Made by a program: the position numbers and the translations under genes
Shown here: piece by piece, positions 52,889 through 61,963 of the stretch
Layout: every line of letters starts with the position of its first letter
How positions within the stretch are numbered: the stretch's first letter is position 1
The notes under the pieces: model-generated
The model's input: the letters and a program-made list of their open reading frames with translations, nothing else
What the model was told of the DNA's origin: nothing
Databases searched by the model: none
Source of the DNA: Pseudobutyrivibrio ruminis HUN009
GTDB lineage: Bacteria > Bacillota > Clostridia > Lachnospirales > Lachnospiraceae
Direction: 5' to 3'
Length of the DNA stretch: 64,000 bases
Assembly: GCF_000703005.1 (NCBI RefSeq)
Contig: NZ_JNLH01000001.1
Coordinates: 523,501 to 587,500, forward strand

Positions 52889-52916
52889 ATTTTATCGTAT
52901 CTTGAGAATATCTCAA
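52889..52916 (-). promoter_or_regulatory. Promoter with palindromic operator-like site
   Basis: On the minus strand TTGAGA (52911-52916) and TAAAAT (52889-52894) are spaced by 16 bases, upstream of the secreted-protein gene. The -35 box is one arm of a perfect inverted repeat, TTGAGA-TAT-TCTCAA (52902-52916), which could bind a dimeric regulator and block the promoter. The promoter call is reasonable; the operator role is inferred. Confidence 0.55.
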
Positions 52917-52960
52917 AATAATGTGTAAATCAAGTATATTATTTGAAGATTGTATAAATA

Positions 52961-54382
52961 TTAGAATTCTTTATTACATACTATTTTCTTTAGATTTCTA
53001 TCATATACAAATACCTCAACACTAGAACCTGAATTAGAATAGTTTTCCCCATTAAATATTATATTTTCTCCTGAAAACTGGCCATTATTCATTACCTTTA
53101 CAACATCGTCATCTTCTAAGTAGAAAACCAATTCTTCATCTGACAAATAATCAAGTATTTTAACAAATCCTGCTTCAGTATATAGCCACTTAGCATCCAT
53201 GTCTCCATCATCAGAATAAATGCCAAATAAAGATAGTTGATCCTGATAATTCATCCATGCACCAATTCCTTCTACGCTAACAATAGTAAATAAGTCTTCA
53301 TCACTGATAGATTTTTCTAAAACTGTTTCTAGATTGTCTGCCTGTTCCAACTCACTGGCCAATTTCAGATGGTTGTAATATTCCAAATCCTCATTCCACA
53401 GACTACAATTTACATCATTTCTTCTGTCTTCTATTTGATAGTTGGCCGAAATAATATCTCCAAGATATTTGGTAAGTTTTTCTGCACCATAAGCATTCAA
53501 ATGATCACTGTCCAAATAATCAATACCATCTACGATATGTAATTTTTCTCTCCAAGCATTGCAATCAAAAAATGGTATACCGCTGGCAGAGGCATAAGAT
53601 GCAGCCGCATTAATAATACTTTGTTGTTCTGTGTCAATAAGTGCAGGTGCCACAAAAAAAACCAATTCAAAGTCATTTTCGTAGGATAATTCAACTAATG
53701 AATCCAGCCATTCAATATTACTTTCGCTCAATTCTCCAACGCCAGCATTCTGCAATGCCAATAAATCTGGAATTTCTGACCCATTCGCACTCCATGTATA
53801 GAATGCCCCTCGCCCAAATTCACTTGGATCATATTGGACAAAATCATATTTAGTCAATTCCGTATAACGTGTATGAATGAATGGCCACCTAAATATATAC
53901 TCTCTTCTTGTTTCATCATCAATATAGTCATAATCATTAACTAAATCCACTGAATTCTTGGATGTTTTCATACCTAAAAGGTTTCTATATTCATTAGCCT
54001 CTACATCCATCTCATCAAATAACAATGCATAAACATCTACAGCCACCACCTTAGGTGACTGTGTTTTTAGTAATTCTTTTATTGCATAATATGTGGAGGT
54101 TTTATCCATCCCAGATACGGACATATCAAAAGCTGTCATTCCATAATCCGCCCAAAGCTGGCATGGATATATGCCGCAAAAGACGTGACTTGTTCCCACA
54201 AACGCTATATCTATTGTATCATCAGGTGTATTATAAAGTTGCTCGTACACTGATAAATAATCTCCTGTAGTGTCCTTCCACTTTAAACAATCATAGGTAA
54301 TTTTAATTGAAAGTGATACCACAAGCATGCCTATTAATAGCCTAAAAACATGTTTTACCCTTATATTCTTTATAACTTCCAT
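52961..54382 (-). CDS. Membrane-anchored SGNH/AlgX-like acyl-transfer partner, copy 2
   Basis: A 473-residue protein with an N-terminal anchor (FRLLIGMLVVSLSIKITY) and an outer catalytic domain. Motifs: DIAFVGTSHVF with the candidate Ser in G-T-S-H (replacing GDS), then YLDSDHLNAYGA giving the Asp/His pair near residue 295. A C-terminal strand-rich part follows. It should complete acyl transfer to the polysaccharide together with the MBOAT protein encoded 14 bases upstream (54396-55877). Confidence 0.86.
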   Translation of the reverse strand: MEVIKNIRVKHVFRLLIGMLVVSLSIKITYDCLKWKDTTGDYLSVYEQLYNTPDDTIDIAFVGTSHVFCGIYPCQLWADYGMTAFDMSVSGMDKTSTYYAIKELLKTQSPKVVAVDVYALLFDEMDVEANEYRNLLGMKTSKNSVDLVNDYDYIDDETRREYIFRWPFIHTRYTELTKYDFVQYDPSEFGRGAFYTWSANGSEIPDLLALQNAGVGELSESNIEWLDSLVELSYENDFELVFFVAPALIDTEQQSIINAAASYASASGIPFFDCNAWREKLHIVDGIDYLDSDHLNAYGAEKLTKYLGDIISANYQIEDRRNDVNCSLWNEDLEYYNHLKLASELEQADNLETVLEKSISDEDLFTIVSVEGIGAWMNYQDQLSLFGIYSDDGDMDAKWLYTEAGFVKILDYLSDEELVFYLEDDDVVKVMNNGQFSGENIIFNGENYSNSGSSVEVFVYDRNLKKIVCNKEF

Positions 54383-54395
54383 CTCTCACCAAATC

Positions 54396-55877
54396 TTAGA
54401 AATCAAAATAAATAAATTTTGCCGAATTAAACGTTATTCCATATTCACCATACACTAGAACATATAGAATCAAAAATGCTATAACGAGTACTCTGAACAC
54501 ATAATTTTGTTCCAGAATAAAAGCATCAACTGTTCTGTCTTTGTATTTTCTCAGGCAATCAGCAGCCACAAGTAACAACAGTGCAAAAATTATAATACCA
54601 GTTTCTCGCCTATCTAATCCATAATTAAACAAAGACTCATCAAATATTACCCATGGATTCCATCTTGTAAAAATATTAAGAAGGTATTTTAAAGCTTCTT
54701 TTACAGATGACGCTTTGAAAAAGACCAACGAAACAATATGTAACCCAAAAGTTCCTAACACTCGACCCAAATGATAGCTAAATGCATCTGTATTTAAACT
54801 AAGCCGCTCGTTAATTGCTTTGCGATATGGCTTTGTAAAATCCCCAACAATTTGATATATGGCATGTAATCCTCCCCAAATTACATAAGTCCAATTGGCT
54901 CCATGCCACAATCCACTCACCACAAATGTAATGGCAATATTGCGATATTTATACAATTTTCCTTTTCGATTACCACCTAATGGAATATAAAGATAATCCT
55001 TAAACCAGCCGCTTAATGATATGTGCCATCTTCTCCACAGCTCTGATATACTTTCCGATAAATATGGAGCACTAAAGTTTTCCATAAGTTCAAATCCCAT
55101 CACCCGAGCTGCGCCTATAGCAATGTTCGAATAGCCTCCAAAATCACAATAAATTTGAAAAGCAAAAGCAACAACGCCAAGCAATCCATCAAATGTTCCA
55201 ACTCTATATGTATCAGCAAAAACACTATCTACAAATATCGCCAATCTATCAGCAATAACCATTTTCTGAAACATTCCCCATGCCATGAGAATTAATCCTG
55301 ACACGAACTTTTCATATGTAAACATCTTTTCTTTAGTAACTTGCTGAACTTGAATTAACAGATTACCTGATCTTTCAATTGGACCAGCAACAAGTTGTGG
55401 AAAAAAAGATACAAACAGAGCATACCTTAAGAAATTTGATTCTGGTTCAATATCTCCTCTATATACGTCCATAGTGTAACTAAGAGCCTGAAAAGTATAA
55501 AAAGATATTCCTACAGGTAGTACAAACGAGAATGGATTACTAACAGTTATATTGAAACCATGAAATAGATAATTAATATTATCAATCAAAAAATCAAAAT
55601 ACTTAAAGAAACCTAGCACTGCTAGGTTTGACATAAAGCTCAAAGCTACTACTATTTTCTTTTGTGCTATAGTTTTCCCTTTGCCTATTAAAATTCCACT
55701 TAGATATGTGACTGTTGTCGAAAATAGTATTAATACAGCGTATTTAGCATTCCAAGACATATAAAAATAATAGCTTGCAATTAAAAGCCATACACATCTT
55801 AATTTTCTTGGAATAATATAATACAAAAAAACAACAATAGGAAAAAAGATAATAAATTCTATTGAATTGAATAACAT
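54396..55877 (-). CDS. MBOAT O-acyltransferase, copy 2
   Basis: A 493-residue MBOAT closely related to the 30492-31988 product: LFNSIEFIIFFPI, FVSFFPQLVAGPIERS, LWRRWHISLSGWF, YIPLGGNRKG and SGLWHGANWTY with catalytic His. The tail is FIYFDF. Gene order (MBOAT then SGNH) is reversed relative to copy 1, so this is not a simple recent block duplication. It acts in the membrane to deliver an acyl group to the outer face. Confidence 0.95.
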   Translation of the reverse strand: MLFNSIEFIIFFPIVVFLYYIIPRKLRCVWLLIASYYFYMSWNAKYAVLILFSTTVTYLSGILIGKGKTIAQKKIVVALSFMSNLAVLGFFKYFDFLIDNINYLFHGFNITVSNPFSFVLPVGISFYTFQALSYTMDVYRGDIEPESNFLRYALFVSFFPQLVAGPIERSGNLLIQVQQVTKEKMFTYEKFVSGLILMAWGMFQKMVIADRLAIFVDSVFADTYRVGTFDGLLGVVAFAFQIYCDFGGYSNIAIGAARVMGFELMENFSAPYLSESISELWRRWHISLSGWFKDYLYIPLGGNRKGKLYKYRNIAITFVVSGLWHGANWTYVIWGGLHAIYQIVGDFTKPYRKAINERLSLNTDAFSYHLGRVLGTFGLHIVSLVFFKASSVKEALKYLLNIFTRWNPWVIFDESLFNYGLDRRETGIIIFALLLLVAADCLRKYKDRTVDAFILEQNYVFRVLVIAFLILYVLVYGEYGITFNSAKFIYFDF

Positions 55878-55899
55878 TTAATTTATACTCCTCTTTTTC

Positions 55900-57459
55900 C
55901 TATCGATATTCTGATTCAGTAATGAAAGTCTTTTTAACATCCGCAAATACGGTATCCAAGATTCGCTTTGTGTTCTGGCTACGCTCAGGGTTATCCTGGT
56001 GGCCATCAAGTGAATTGTCCACGAAATTGAGCTTGCCATTCTTGCGACCATCGAAGCCTGCGAAGCTAAGCTCTTTTACGCCAAGCTTAACTAGAAGGTT
56101 GATAAGCATCAATGTGGAATCATCATTGTATTCGTCGTTGAAATATACAAGCTCGTTGTATGCTATTGCTGCATCGTAGTTTTCGATGTCACGCATAAGG
56201 TTTGATGTGATAACAAGCTTGCTATCGCCCTTTTTATCCTTGATGCTATCGTAGCGCTTTGTGTTTGTAAGGAAGATGATATCAGCACCTGCCTCTGGCA
56301 CAAAATTGACTGCGATAGTACATGTGTCGGCTGTCTTTGCTGCTGCGATCTTGTCAGCAGATGTCTTAAGGCTCTCGCCTGGAGCCATAACAAGGATGTT
56401 TTTGTAGCCAGCAAGGATATCTGAAAGGTTCTTTAAATCTGCCTTGTCATCGTATTTAACATCCATATACTCCATATAGAGCTTGTCGATGTATTCTTCG
56501 TTGAAGGTCTCTGCCTCGGAAGGGTCCACCTGTGAAAGGATACGCTGGATATCCTTTGTCTTGAGACGCTTTTTGTTGATCAAATGCTCTGCATATGTAC
56601 GGTGCAAGTAGTACTTTGCAGAAAGGGCGTATGGAATTGCATAGCCCCATGGCTCGCGAGCCTTGATTGGTGCGATGTAATCGTCGATTGCATCATAGAT
56701 AGGCTCAAGGGCGTAGCTTGTACCGTACTGCTCGTTCATATAGTCTGCAATCTGCTCGATGCAAAGGTTGCCAGGCACACGGCCCATTCCAAGAAGTGAA
56801 CCATCGATAACGATGTTTCGTGTTGGGTTGGCAATCTGCGCTACGTGCTGAGCTAGGTTGTATGCCAAACCAAGATTCTCGTGCAAATGAACACCGATAG
56901 TGATATCTGGAAGAAGGTTGTTCTCTACCAAATAGTATCTGTGTGAAAGGTCGTTAACACGCATTACACCGAAGGTATCTACGATTGAGAAACCGTATGG
57001 GTGAAGCTCGTTAACCTTCTCGAGAACCTCGATATATTCCTTGTCTGAATAAACGTTGTTGTTTACTGGGTTGATGAAGACCTTGTATCCCTTGTCCATA
57101 AGGATACGGGCTGTCTTTAGACCCCAGTCGAGACGCCATCTCTTGAATGAAAGACGGATGTATTCGATAGTGCCGTCGCATGGCTCCAAGTGTTCCAAAT
57201 CGATGAAATCTGCCATAAGTGAGAAATGAGAATGACCTCTATCCTCTGGCAAAATTCTTTTAACATCCTCGATTGTGTAGTAACGAGCTGTATCTTTATC
57301 ATTGACGCTGTCCCAAAGGAAGCCAACCTCGATGATATCTACACCAGCCTCTACAAGACTCTTAATTGTATTTTTAATAACTGACTCGCCAAATTTACCC
57401 TGAACGATGTGGCCACCGTCACGAAGAGTACAGTCTAATAATCTAATGTGCTGTTCCAT
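55900..57459 (-). CDS. DRE-TIM (HMGL-like) aldolase fused to GT42/Maf-like domain, copy 2
   Basis: A 519-residue protein with the same two-part design as the 17932-19506 product. The barrel has LLDCTLRDGG (7-16), IEVGFLWDS, SIVDTFGV (158-165), metal-binding HLHEN (191-195) and GMGRVPGN. The second part, from about residue 345, has ILVMAPGESL, IAVNFVPEAG, VITSNLM and LSFAGFDGR. The next gene upstream is a NeuA-like CMP transferase, 16 bases away. A likely scheme is pyruvate plus an aldehyde giving a 2-keto-4-hydroxy acid, then CMP activation; the C-terminal part may transfer it. The scheme is inference. Confidence 0.87.
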   Translation of the reverse strand: MEQHIRLLDCTLRDGGHIVQGKFGESVIKNTIKSLVEAGVDIIEVGFLWDSVNDKDTARYYTIEDVKRILPEDRGHSHFSLMADFIDLEHLEPCDGTIEYIRLSFKRWRLDWGLKTARILMDKGYKVFINPVNNNVYSDKEYIEVLEKVNELHPYGFSIVDTFGVMRVNDLSHRYYLVENNLLPDITIGVHLHENLGLAYNLAQHVAQIANPTRNIVIDGSLLGMGRVPGNLCIEQIADYMNEQYGTSYALEPIYDAIDDYIAPIKAREPWGYAIPYALSAKYYLHRTYAEHLINKKRLKTKDIQRILSQVDPSEAETFNEEYIDKLYMEYMDVKYDDKADLKNLSDILAGYKNILVMAPGESLKTSADKIAAAKTADTCTIAVNFVPEAGADIIFLTNTKRYDSIKDKKGDSKLVITSNLMRDIENYDAAIAYNELVYFNDEYNDDSTLMLINLLVKLGVKELSFAGFDGRKNGKLNFVDNSLDGHQDNPERSQNTKRILDTVFADVKKTFITESEYR

Positions 57460-57475
57460 AAAAAACCTTACTTTC

Positions 57476-58147
57476 TTACTTTAACTTTCCCTTTGACTTA
57501 AGGAATGTGTATACTGCATCTGCCAACTCGAAATCATCAGCATTATCAATATCTACACACTCTGCTGCATCGCACTCAACGATGTATGGGTTGAGACCAC
57601 ATCTAGCGTGAGTCTCTGCGAAGCACTCCTTTGTGAATACGTATGGAGATGGATTCTCTGTGTAGAATGCTTCCATATCCTGTGTACGTGGTGGATTGCT
57701 TAAGTCAAAATTGAATGGCTTGCCATCCTTCCAGAAGAATGTCTGGTGCTTCTGTCCTGCAAATGCAGATGATGCCTTGCCTGCCTGCACTGCCTCGATA
57801 CACTCTTTGATGTGCTCTGTAGTTGTGAAAGGAGCTGTTGCATGGCAAAGAATGTAAACATCAGCCTCTACTGTCTTTACAAACTCCTCGTAAATTGCAC
57901 GGCCCTTGCAGAACTTGTCATCAAGGAATGTAGGACGCTCAAGGAATTCTACTCCCTCTGGCAAATACTCTTTGATGGCTGGGTTGCTGCAATAGCAGTA
58001 AACTTCATCTATGCAATCACCCTTGAGGGCTGCAAGCTTTTCAGTGATGACACGCACAAGGGGTGTGCCGTCGCTAAAACACTTTGTGTTCTTGCCTGGT
58101 AATCTTTCATTATTCATCTTAATAGGTACAAACGCTACTGTTTTCAT
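57476..58147 (-). CDS. NeuA-like CMP-sugar acid cytidylyltransferase
   Basis: A 223-residue enzyme of the acylneuraminate cytidylyltransferase (NeuA/PseF) group. Motifs: AFVPIKMNNERLPGKNTKCF (variant of the R-x-x-S-K-x-x-P-x-K-N signature), DEVYCYCSNPAI, FLERPTFLDD, DVYILCHATAPFTT and VDIDNADDFELA near the end. It differs from the KdsB here in length and motifs. It should link CMP to an anomeric sugar acid; adjacency to the aldolase fusion suggests a non-standard ulosonic acid. It overlaps the 58144-59553 gene by four bases (ATGA). Confidence 0.92.
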   Translation of the reverse strand: MKTVAFVPIKMNNERLPGKNTKCFSDGTPLVRVITEKLAALKGDCIDEVYCYCSNPAIKEYLPEGVEFLERPTFLDDKFCKGRAIYEEFVKTVEADVYILCHATAPFTTTEHIKECIEAVQAGKASSAFAGQKHQTFFWKDGKPFNFDLSNPPRTQDMEAFYTENPSPYVFTKECFAETHARCGLNPYIVECDAAECVDIDNADDFELADAVYTFLKSKGKLK

Positions 58148-59553
58148 TTTATATACCTCTCTATGTAGTTACTTATGTTGTTAAACGCATTTGGCTCAAA
58201 CATGCCGTTAGGATCCACTTTACCGGCGCGGCCTGTTTTGATGAGGTCCACAACCTGCTCTGCTGTATCAACCAGCGGTACATTCTTTTCTTTTATAAAA
58301 TACTCCATATTTACGGCGGTGTCACCATAGTTTAAGAGGATGGTGTCACAACCGAAGCCAATGCCCTCCCAAACTGAGGCTGTGCGAGTGCTGACAACCA
58401 CGCTTGACGAAGCAAGGTATTTGAAGATGTGATTTTCATTGTTGTCAATCACATCGAGTTTGTCGTTTACAAGCCAAGGATAACGCTTTTTGTAGTAGCC
58501 AAACTCCAGTGGATGGAGCTTGTAGATGATGTGATATTCATCACCAATCATATCTGCTACTGCTGCTGCCACCTTGCTGATTTGCTCGCCCTCTGCAAGG
58601 GTGGAAATGAAGCAGATGGTTTTGTCATCCTTTGGATTTTCCGCCTGGTAGTGGGCTCTCTGCTTTTCGAAGAATGGGAAGCCAACTGTAATCATATTTA
58701 CATTGTCAGGCAGGTGTACAATTGGAAGCTGGGTCTCGCTGTAGATGAGCTCATCATCCGGAAGCTCAGTGAGATGATCCTCTGGATTGTACTGCATTGG
58801 TGTGTGAGTAGGAAATGCGAAGCCATGGCTATATTCCGCAGTATGAATCCCTCTCTCGTGCCCAAGAATACTCATAGCGTAGCTTTCCATTGCGTAATAG
58901 CAGATTTCGATGATAAGCTTTGGATTAGCCTTATCCAAAATCTTGCCACAATATTTCTTAGTGATATCGATGTAGTACATTCTATCAACGATATCAGGAA
59001 TAAGCTTTGCTCTTAAATCTGGACCAAACTCTGTTTTGATTGCATCAAGGATTGGGCCAATTTTTTCTGTGACTGCAGCTGTGCGTCGCTGTCTAACTTT
59101 AGTGTTGAATTTCTTTGAAAGCTTTACTGCAAGGTTGGTCTGGAATGCCACCCTATCAGTAAAATAGACATTGTCCATGCCGTTAGGTGTGCAATGTCCA
59201 TGATTTTCAGGATGCTCTAGAATTACGCTGTTGTACTTCTTTGCTATCTCATCGCAGTAGATGTCCTCATAGATGCCAGTGTCGGCATTCTTGGTACGAC
59301 GACCATTTCCGATGAAAAGCACATCCACATTTTTATATGTAAAAGGCTTTAATGCATTGATTGCCATTTTGATTAGCTCTGATTTGGTGAAGCCCTGAGC
59401 ATCACCCTCAGTACGACCTACTGTCTCGGCCTTGATGGCATTATGGATTTCATATCTATATAAAGCCCATACATGCATGCCTTCAATTTCTATTTGATTA
59501 CATTTATGCTCCCTCTCAAAGGCGAGGAAGTTTTCTATTGTTGGTTCTTTCAT
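58144..59553 (-). CDS. GT-B-like surface-polysaccharide transferase
   Basis: A 469-residue cytoplasmic protein. The C-terminal half resembles GT-B transferases of capsule systems: YSHGFAFPTHTP, CFISTLAEGEQISKVA, IIYKLHPLEFGYY (the conserved H-P before the glycine-rich end) and VVVSTRTASVWEGIGFGC. The N-terminal half is unrecognised and has FIGNGRRTKNADTG. This arrangement is similar to polysialyl- and KpsC/S-like and CDP-polyol transferase folds. Coupling by ATGA to the CMP transferase makes it a likely user of the CMP-activated sugar. The exact family is uncertain. Confidence 0.82.
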   Translation of the reverse strand: MKEPTIENFLAFEREHKCNQIEIEGMHVWALYRYEIHNAIKAETVGRTEGDAQGFTKSELIKMAINALKPFTYKNVDVLFIGNGRRTKNADTGIYEDIYCDEIAKKYNSVILEHPENHGHCTPNGMDNVYFTDRVAFQTNLAVKLSKKFNTKVRQRRTAAVTEKIGPILDAIKTEFGPDLRAKLIPDIVDRMYYIDITKKYCGKILDKANPKLIIEICYYAMESYAMSILGHERGIHTAEYSHGFAFPTHTPMQYNPEDHLTELPDDELIYSETQLPIVHLPDNVNMITVGFPFFEKQRAHYQAENPKDDKTICFISTLAEGEQISKVAAAVADMIGDEYHIIYKLHPLEFGYYKKRYPWLVNDKLDVIDNNENHIFKYLASSSVVVSTRTASVWEGIGFGCDTILLNYGDTAVNMEYFIKEKNVPLVDTAEQVVDLIKTGRAGKVDPNGMFEPNAFNNISNYIERYIK

Positions 59554-59559
59554 TTAATG

Positions 59560-60123
59560 CTACTCTTTCATACTTCTCATTCTAAGGTCGCTGTGATTAG
59601 TTACCACAGTGTAATCTGGTATATCCTTAGCAATAATTGAGTAAGCGCCTATCATACAATATTTTCCAATATGTACACCTGGCAAAACCATTACTCCGTA
59701 GCCAAGCATAGTTCCTTCACCAATAGAAATTGGCTTGGTAGTGATATCCTGCTTGAGATACGGAACACCAGTAGGCTCATGGCCATGGGTAACATCATTT
59801 ATCATGCAATAAGGACCTATACCTACATTGTTCCCTATTTCTACCGAACTAGCGCACGAAATCTGAACACCCTGACCAATTTCAACGCCATTTCCAATCG
59901 TCACCTTTGGACTAAATGACTGCTCATTATAACGTTCCACACACTCAAGACGCATGCCTTTGAGTATGTAGCTATAGTCTCCGATGCTAACATGCTTGCC
60001 ATTAAGTACTAAAAGTGGCTTAAACATAACAGTATGCTTGCCCACTCTTTCGAACTTATGGTAGCGAATAACATACAGCCATATATATCTAATTGATTTA
60101 AGGATATTCTTAATAAATGACAT
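59560..60123 (-). CDS. Hexapeptide-repeat (LbH) sugar O-acetyltransferase
   Basis: A 187-residue acetyltransferase with a left-handed beta-helix. The start at ATG 60123 is used; a longer frame would begin 84 bases earlier inside the upstream GT2 gene, and this ATG sits one base after that gene's stop. Repeats are clear: VTIGNGVEIGQGVQI, VEIGNNVGIGPYC, DVTHGHEP (acetyl-CoA and His loop), ISIGEGTMLGYGVMV and VHIGKYCMIGAYS. It resembles WbbJ/MaT-type enzymes acting on nucleotide or lipid-linked sugars. Specific target unknown. Confidence 0.94.
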   Translation of the reverse strand: MSFIKNILKSIRYIWLYVIRYHKFERVGKHTVMFKPLLVLNGKHVSIGDYSYILKGMRLECVERYNEQSFSPKVTIGNGVEIGQGVQISCASSVEIGNNVGIGPYCMINDVTHGHEPTGVPYLKQDITTKPISIGEGTMLGYGVMVLPGVHIGKYCMIGAYSIIAKDIPDYTVVTNHSDLRMRSMKE

Positions 60124-60124
60124 A

Positions 60125-61084
60125 TTATCTCTCTTCTTTATCGTATGTGCGCTCGCTAATAATGTAGCGTGGTCTATGCTTTGTCTCCATGTAGGTTTTT
60201 CCAACATACTCTCCGATTACACCAAGAGAAATAAGCTGAATTCCACCAAGGAAGCAAACAGCGACCATAATGCTTGACCAACCAGCATTTGTGTTTCCAA
60301 GGAAATGCTGAACAATTGAATAAATCAAAAGAATAAGACTAATAAATGCAACGAACACACCGAAGCCTGTAATCATGCGGATAGGTTTAACGCTCAAGCT
60401 AGTAATACCATCAAATGCAAGGGAAAGCATCTTTGAAAGTGGGTAGTGGCTTTCACCAGCGATACGCTCATTTCTTGCGTAGTATACGCTAGTACTCTTG
60501 AAACCAACAAGTGGGAACATTCCACGAAGGAAAAGATTTACCTCCTTGAAGTTTGCAAACTCGTTGAGGACGCGGCTTGAAACCAATCTGTAATCAGCAT
60601 GATTGAAGACAACCTCTGCACCCATACCATTTAGAAGCTTGTAGAAGCTTTCAGCTGTAAAACGCTTAAAGAATGTGTCTGTAGCACGGCTGTTACGAAC
60701 ACCGTAGACAATTTCGCATCCATCTAAATATGCATCTACCATTTCGTTCATTGCGTTGATATCATCCTGGCCATCGCAATCGATAGAGATAGTGATATCA
60801 CAAAGCTCCTTTGCTTCCATAAGGCCCGCAAGAACTGCGTTCTGGTGACCACGGTTACGGCTCTGTGTGATGCCAACGAAGTGCTCGTCCTGCTTTGCAA
60901 GATCTTTGATGATTTCCCATGTAGTGTCCTTTGAACCATCGTTTACGAACATTACACGTGACTTATCATCGATTTTGTCTGCTGATACAAGCTCCTTGAT
61001 CTTATCGAGGAACATAGGGGCCGTGATAGGAAGAACTTTCTCCTCGTTGTAGCATGGAATTACTATGTATAAAATTGGTTTCAT
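60125..61084 (-). CDS. GtrB-like GT2 polyprenyl-phosphate glycosyltransferase
   Basis: A 319-residue membrane GT2. Motifs: YIVIPCYNEEKVLP, VMFVNDGSKDTT, QSRNRGHQNAVLAG, ISIDCDGQDD, NHADYRLVS and GESHYPLSKML. C-terminal membrane segments end in SLGVIGEYVGKTYME. It likely makes an undecaprenyl-phosphate sugar for outer-face addition. One base separates it from the O-acetyltransferase gene. Unlike the other GtrB-like genes, the nearest GT-C candidates are far downstream. Confidence 0.94.
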   Translation of the reverse strand: MKPILYIVIPCYNEEKVLPITAPMFLDKIKELVSADKIDDKSRVMFVNDGSKDTTWEIIKDLAKQDEHFVGITQSRNRGHQNAVLAGLMEAKELCDITISIDCDGQDDINAMNEMVDAYLDGCEIVYGVRNSRATDTFFKRFTAESFYKLLNGMGAEVVFNHADYRLVSSRVLNEFANFKEVNLFLRGMFPLVGFKSTSVYYARNERIAGESHYPLSKMLSLAFDGITSLSVKPIRMITGFGVFVAFISLILLIYSIVQHFLGNTNAGWSSIMVAVCFLGGIQLISLGVIGEYVGKTYMETKHRPRYIISERTYDKEER

Positions 61085-61095
61085 AAATATTCTCC

Positions 61096-61923
61096 TTAAT
61101 ATAAAGCCATAATTTGATCTATCTTCGAGCTATCACCCCACACCGCCTTGGAATCGTATGGACGATCTGGGAATGTGCCATAAGCAAGGCTGATAGAGAA
61201 TCCATTGTCTTCGATGAATTTCTCAACACGATCTGCAAGCTTCATTGGCTTGCCTGTGCAACACTCGATAATGCCTAACACTTCATCCTGCATAGCTGCC
61301 TTAGCAACCTGCTCGCAGAATAAATCGTAGTCTGTGAAATCGTACTGATTCTGACCTGTTGTGAATGGGAATGTGGTGTCGCCTGCCTCTGCTGCAGCTG
61401 TAAGCTTAGAGAAAATGCTGCATCCCTTGTGAGCGTTACCAACTATATAGTAGCCTCTGAGCCACTGAAGCTTTACGCCTGCCTCCTTGCAGAGGAGCAT
61501 AGTAGCCTGGCGAAGAGCATTCTTTGAAATACCATAAAGTGACTGTGGTGCACATGGTGTGTCTGCCTTGATGCAGCCTTCCATAAAGCCGATCTCATGC
61601 ATTGTACCCATGACGCACATCTTTCTGATGCCAGCGCGGCACATCTTTGCGATGAAATCATAGTGATGTGGCAAATCGTTCATATGGTTTTCTGAAGCGT
61701 GACGGAAGCCATCGCGCCAAGCCAAGTGAATTACAACATCTGGCTTTTCAAAATAGCCATATGGGTCCTCAAGTGTGAAGAGATCCGCATCTATACGCTT
61801 CGCGCGTGGGTCAACGTCGTCTGTGTGGAAATCCGTAGCAACGACCTCTGCTCCAAGATCCAGCATAGTCTTCACAACTCCCTGGCCTATATATCCATTT
61901 GCACCTGTAATTAAATACTTCAT
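61096..61923 (-). CDS. NAD-dependent sugar epimerase/dehydratase (extended SDR)
   Basis: A 275-residue SDR. Motifs: YLITGANGYIGQGV (NAD loop), VVIHLAWRDGF, VMGTMHEIG, YGISKNALRQ (Tyr-x-x-x-Lys) and QYDFTDYDLFCEQV. It probably makes or epimerises the nucleotide sugar used by the neighbouring transferases. A 12-base gap to the GT2 gene shows cotranscription. Substrate not readable. Confidence 0.92.
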   Translation of the reverse strand: MKYLITGANGYIGQGVVKTMLDLGAEVVATDFHTDDVDPRAKRIDADLFTLEDPYGYFEKPDVVIHLAWRDGFRHASENHMNDLPHHYDFIAKMCRAGIRKMCVMGTMHEIGFMEGCIKADTPCAPQSLYGISKNALRQATMLLCKEAGVKLQWLRGYYIVGNAHKGCSIFSKLTAAAEAGDTTFPFTTGQNQYDFTDYDLFCEQVAKAAMQDEVLGIIECCTGKPMKLADRVEKFIEDNGFSISLAYGTFPDRPYDSKAVWGDSSKIDQIMALY

Positions 61924-61963
61924 AAATTCTCCAATCCTAATCCGCCAGTTTCTACTGGCTCAT

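Noticed and set aside
57812..59016. Long plus-strand frames (up to 195 residues) opposite the right-hand genes
   Set aside because: They lie antisense to clear enzymes, lack recognisable motifs and have no ribosome sites; treated as shadows.
59560..60207. Longer start for the hexapeptide acetyltransferase
   Set aside because: The extra 28 residues overlap the end of the GT2 gene, read like its shadow frame, and the ATG at 60123 is placed one base after that gene's stop.
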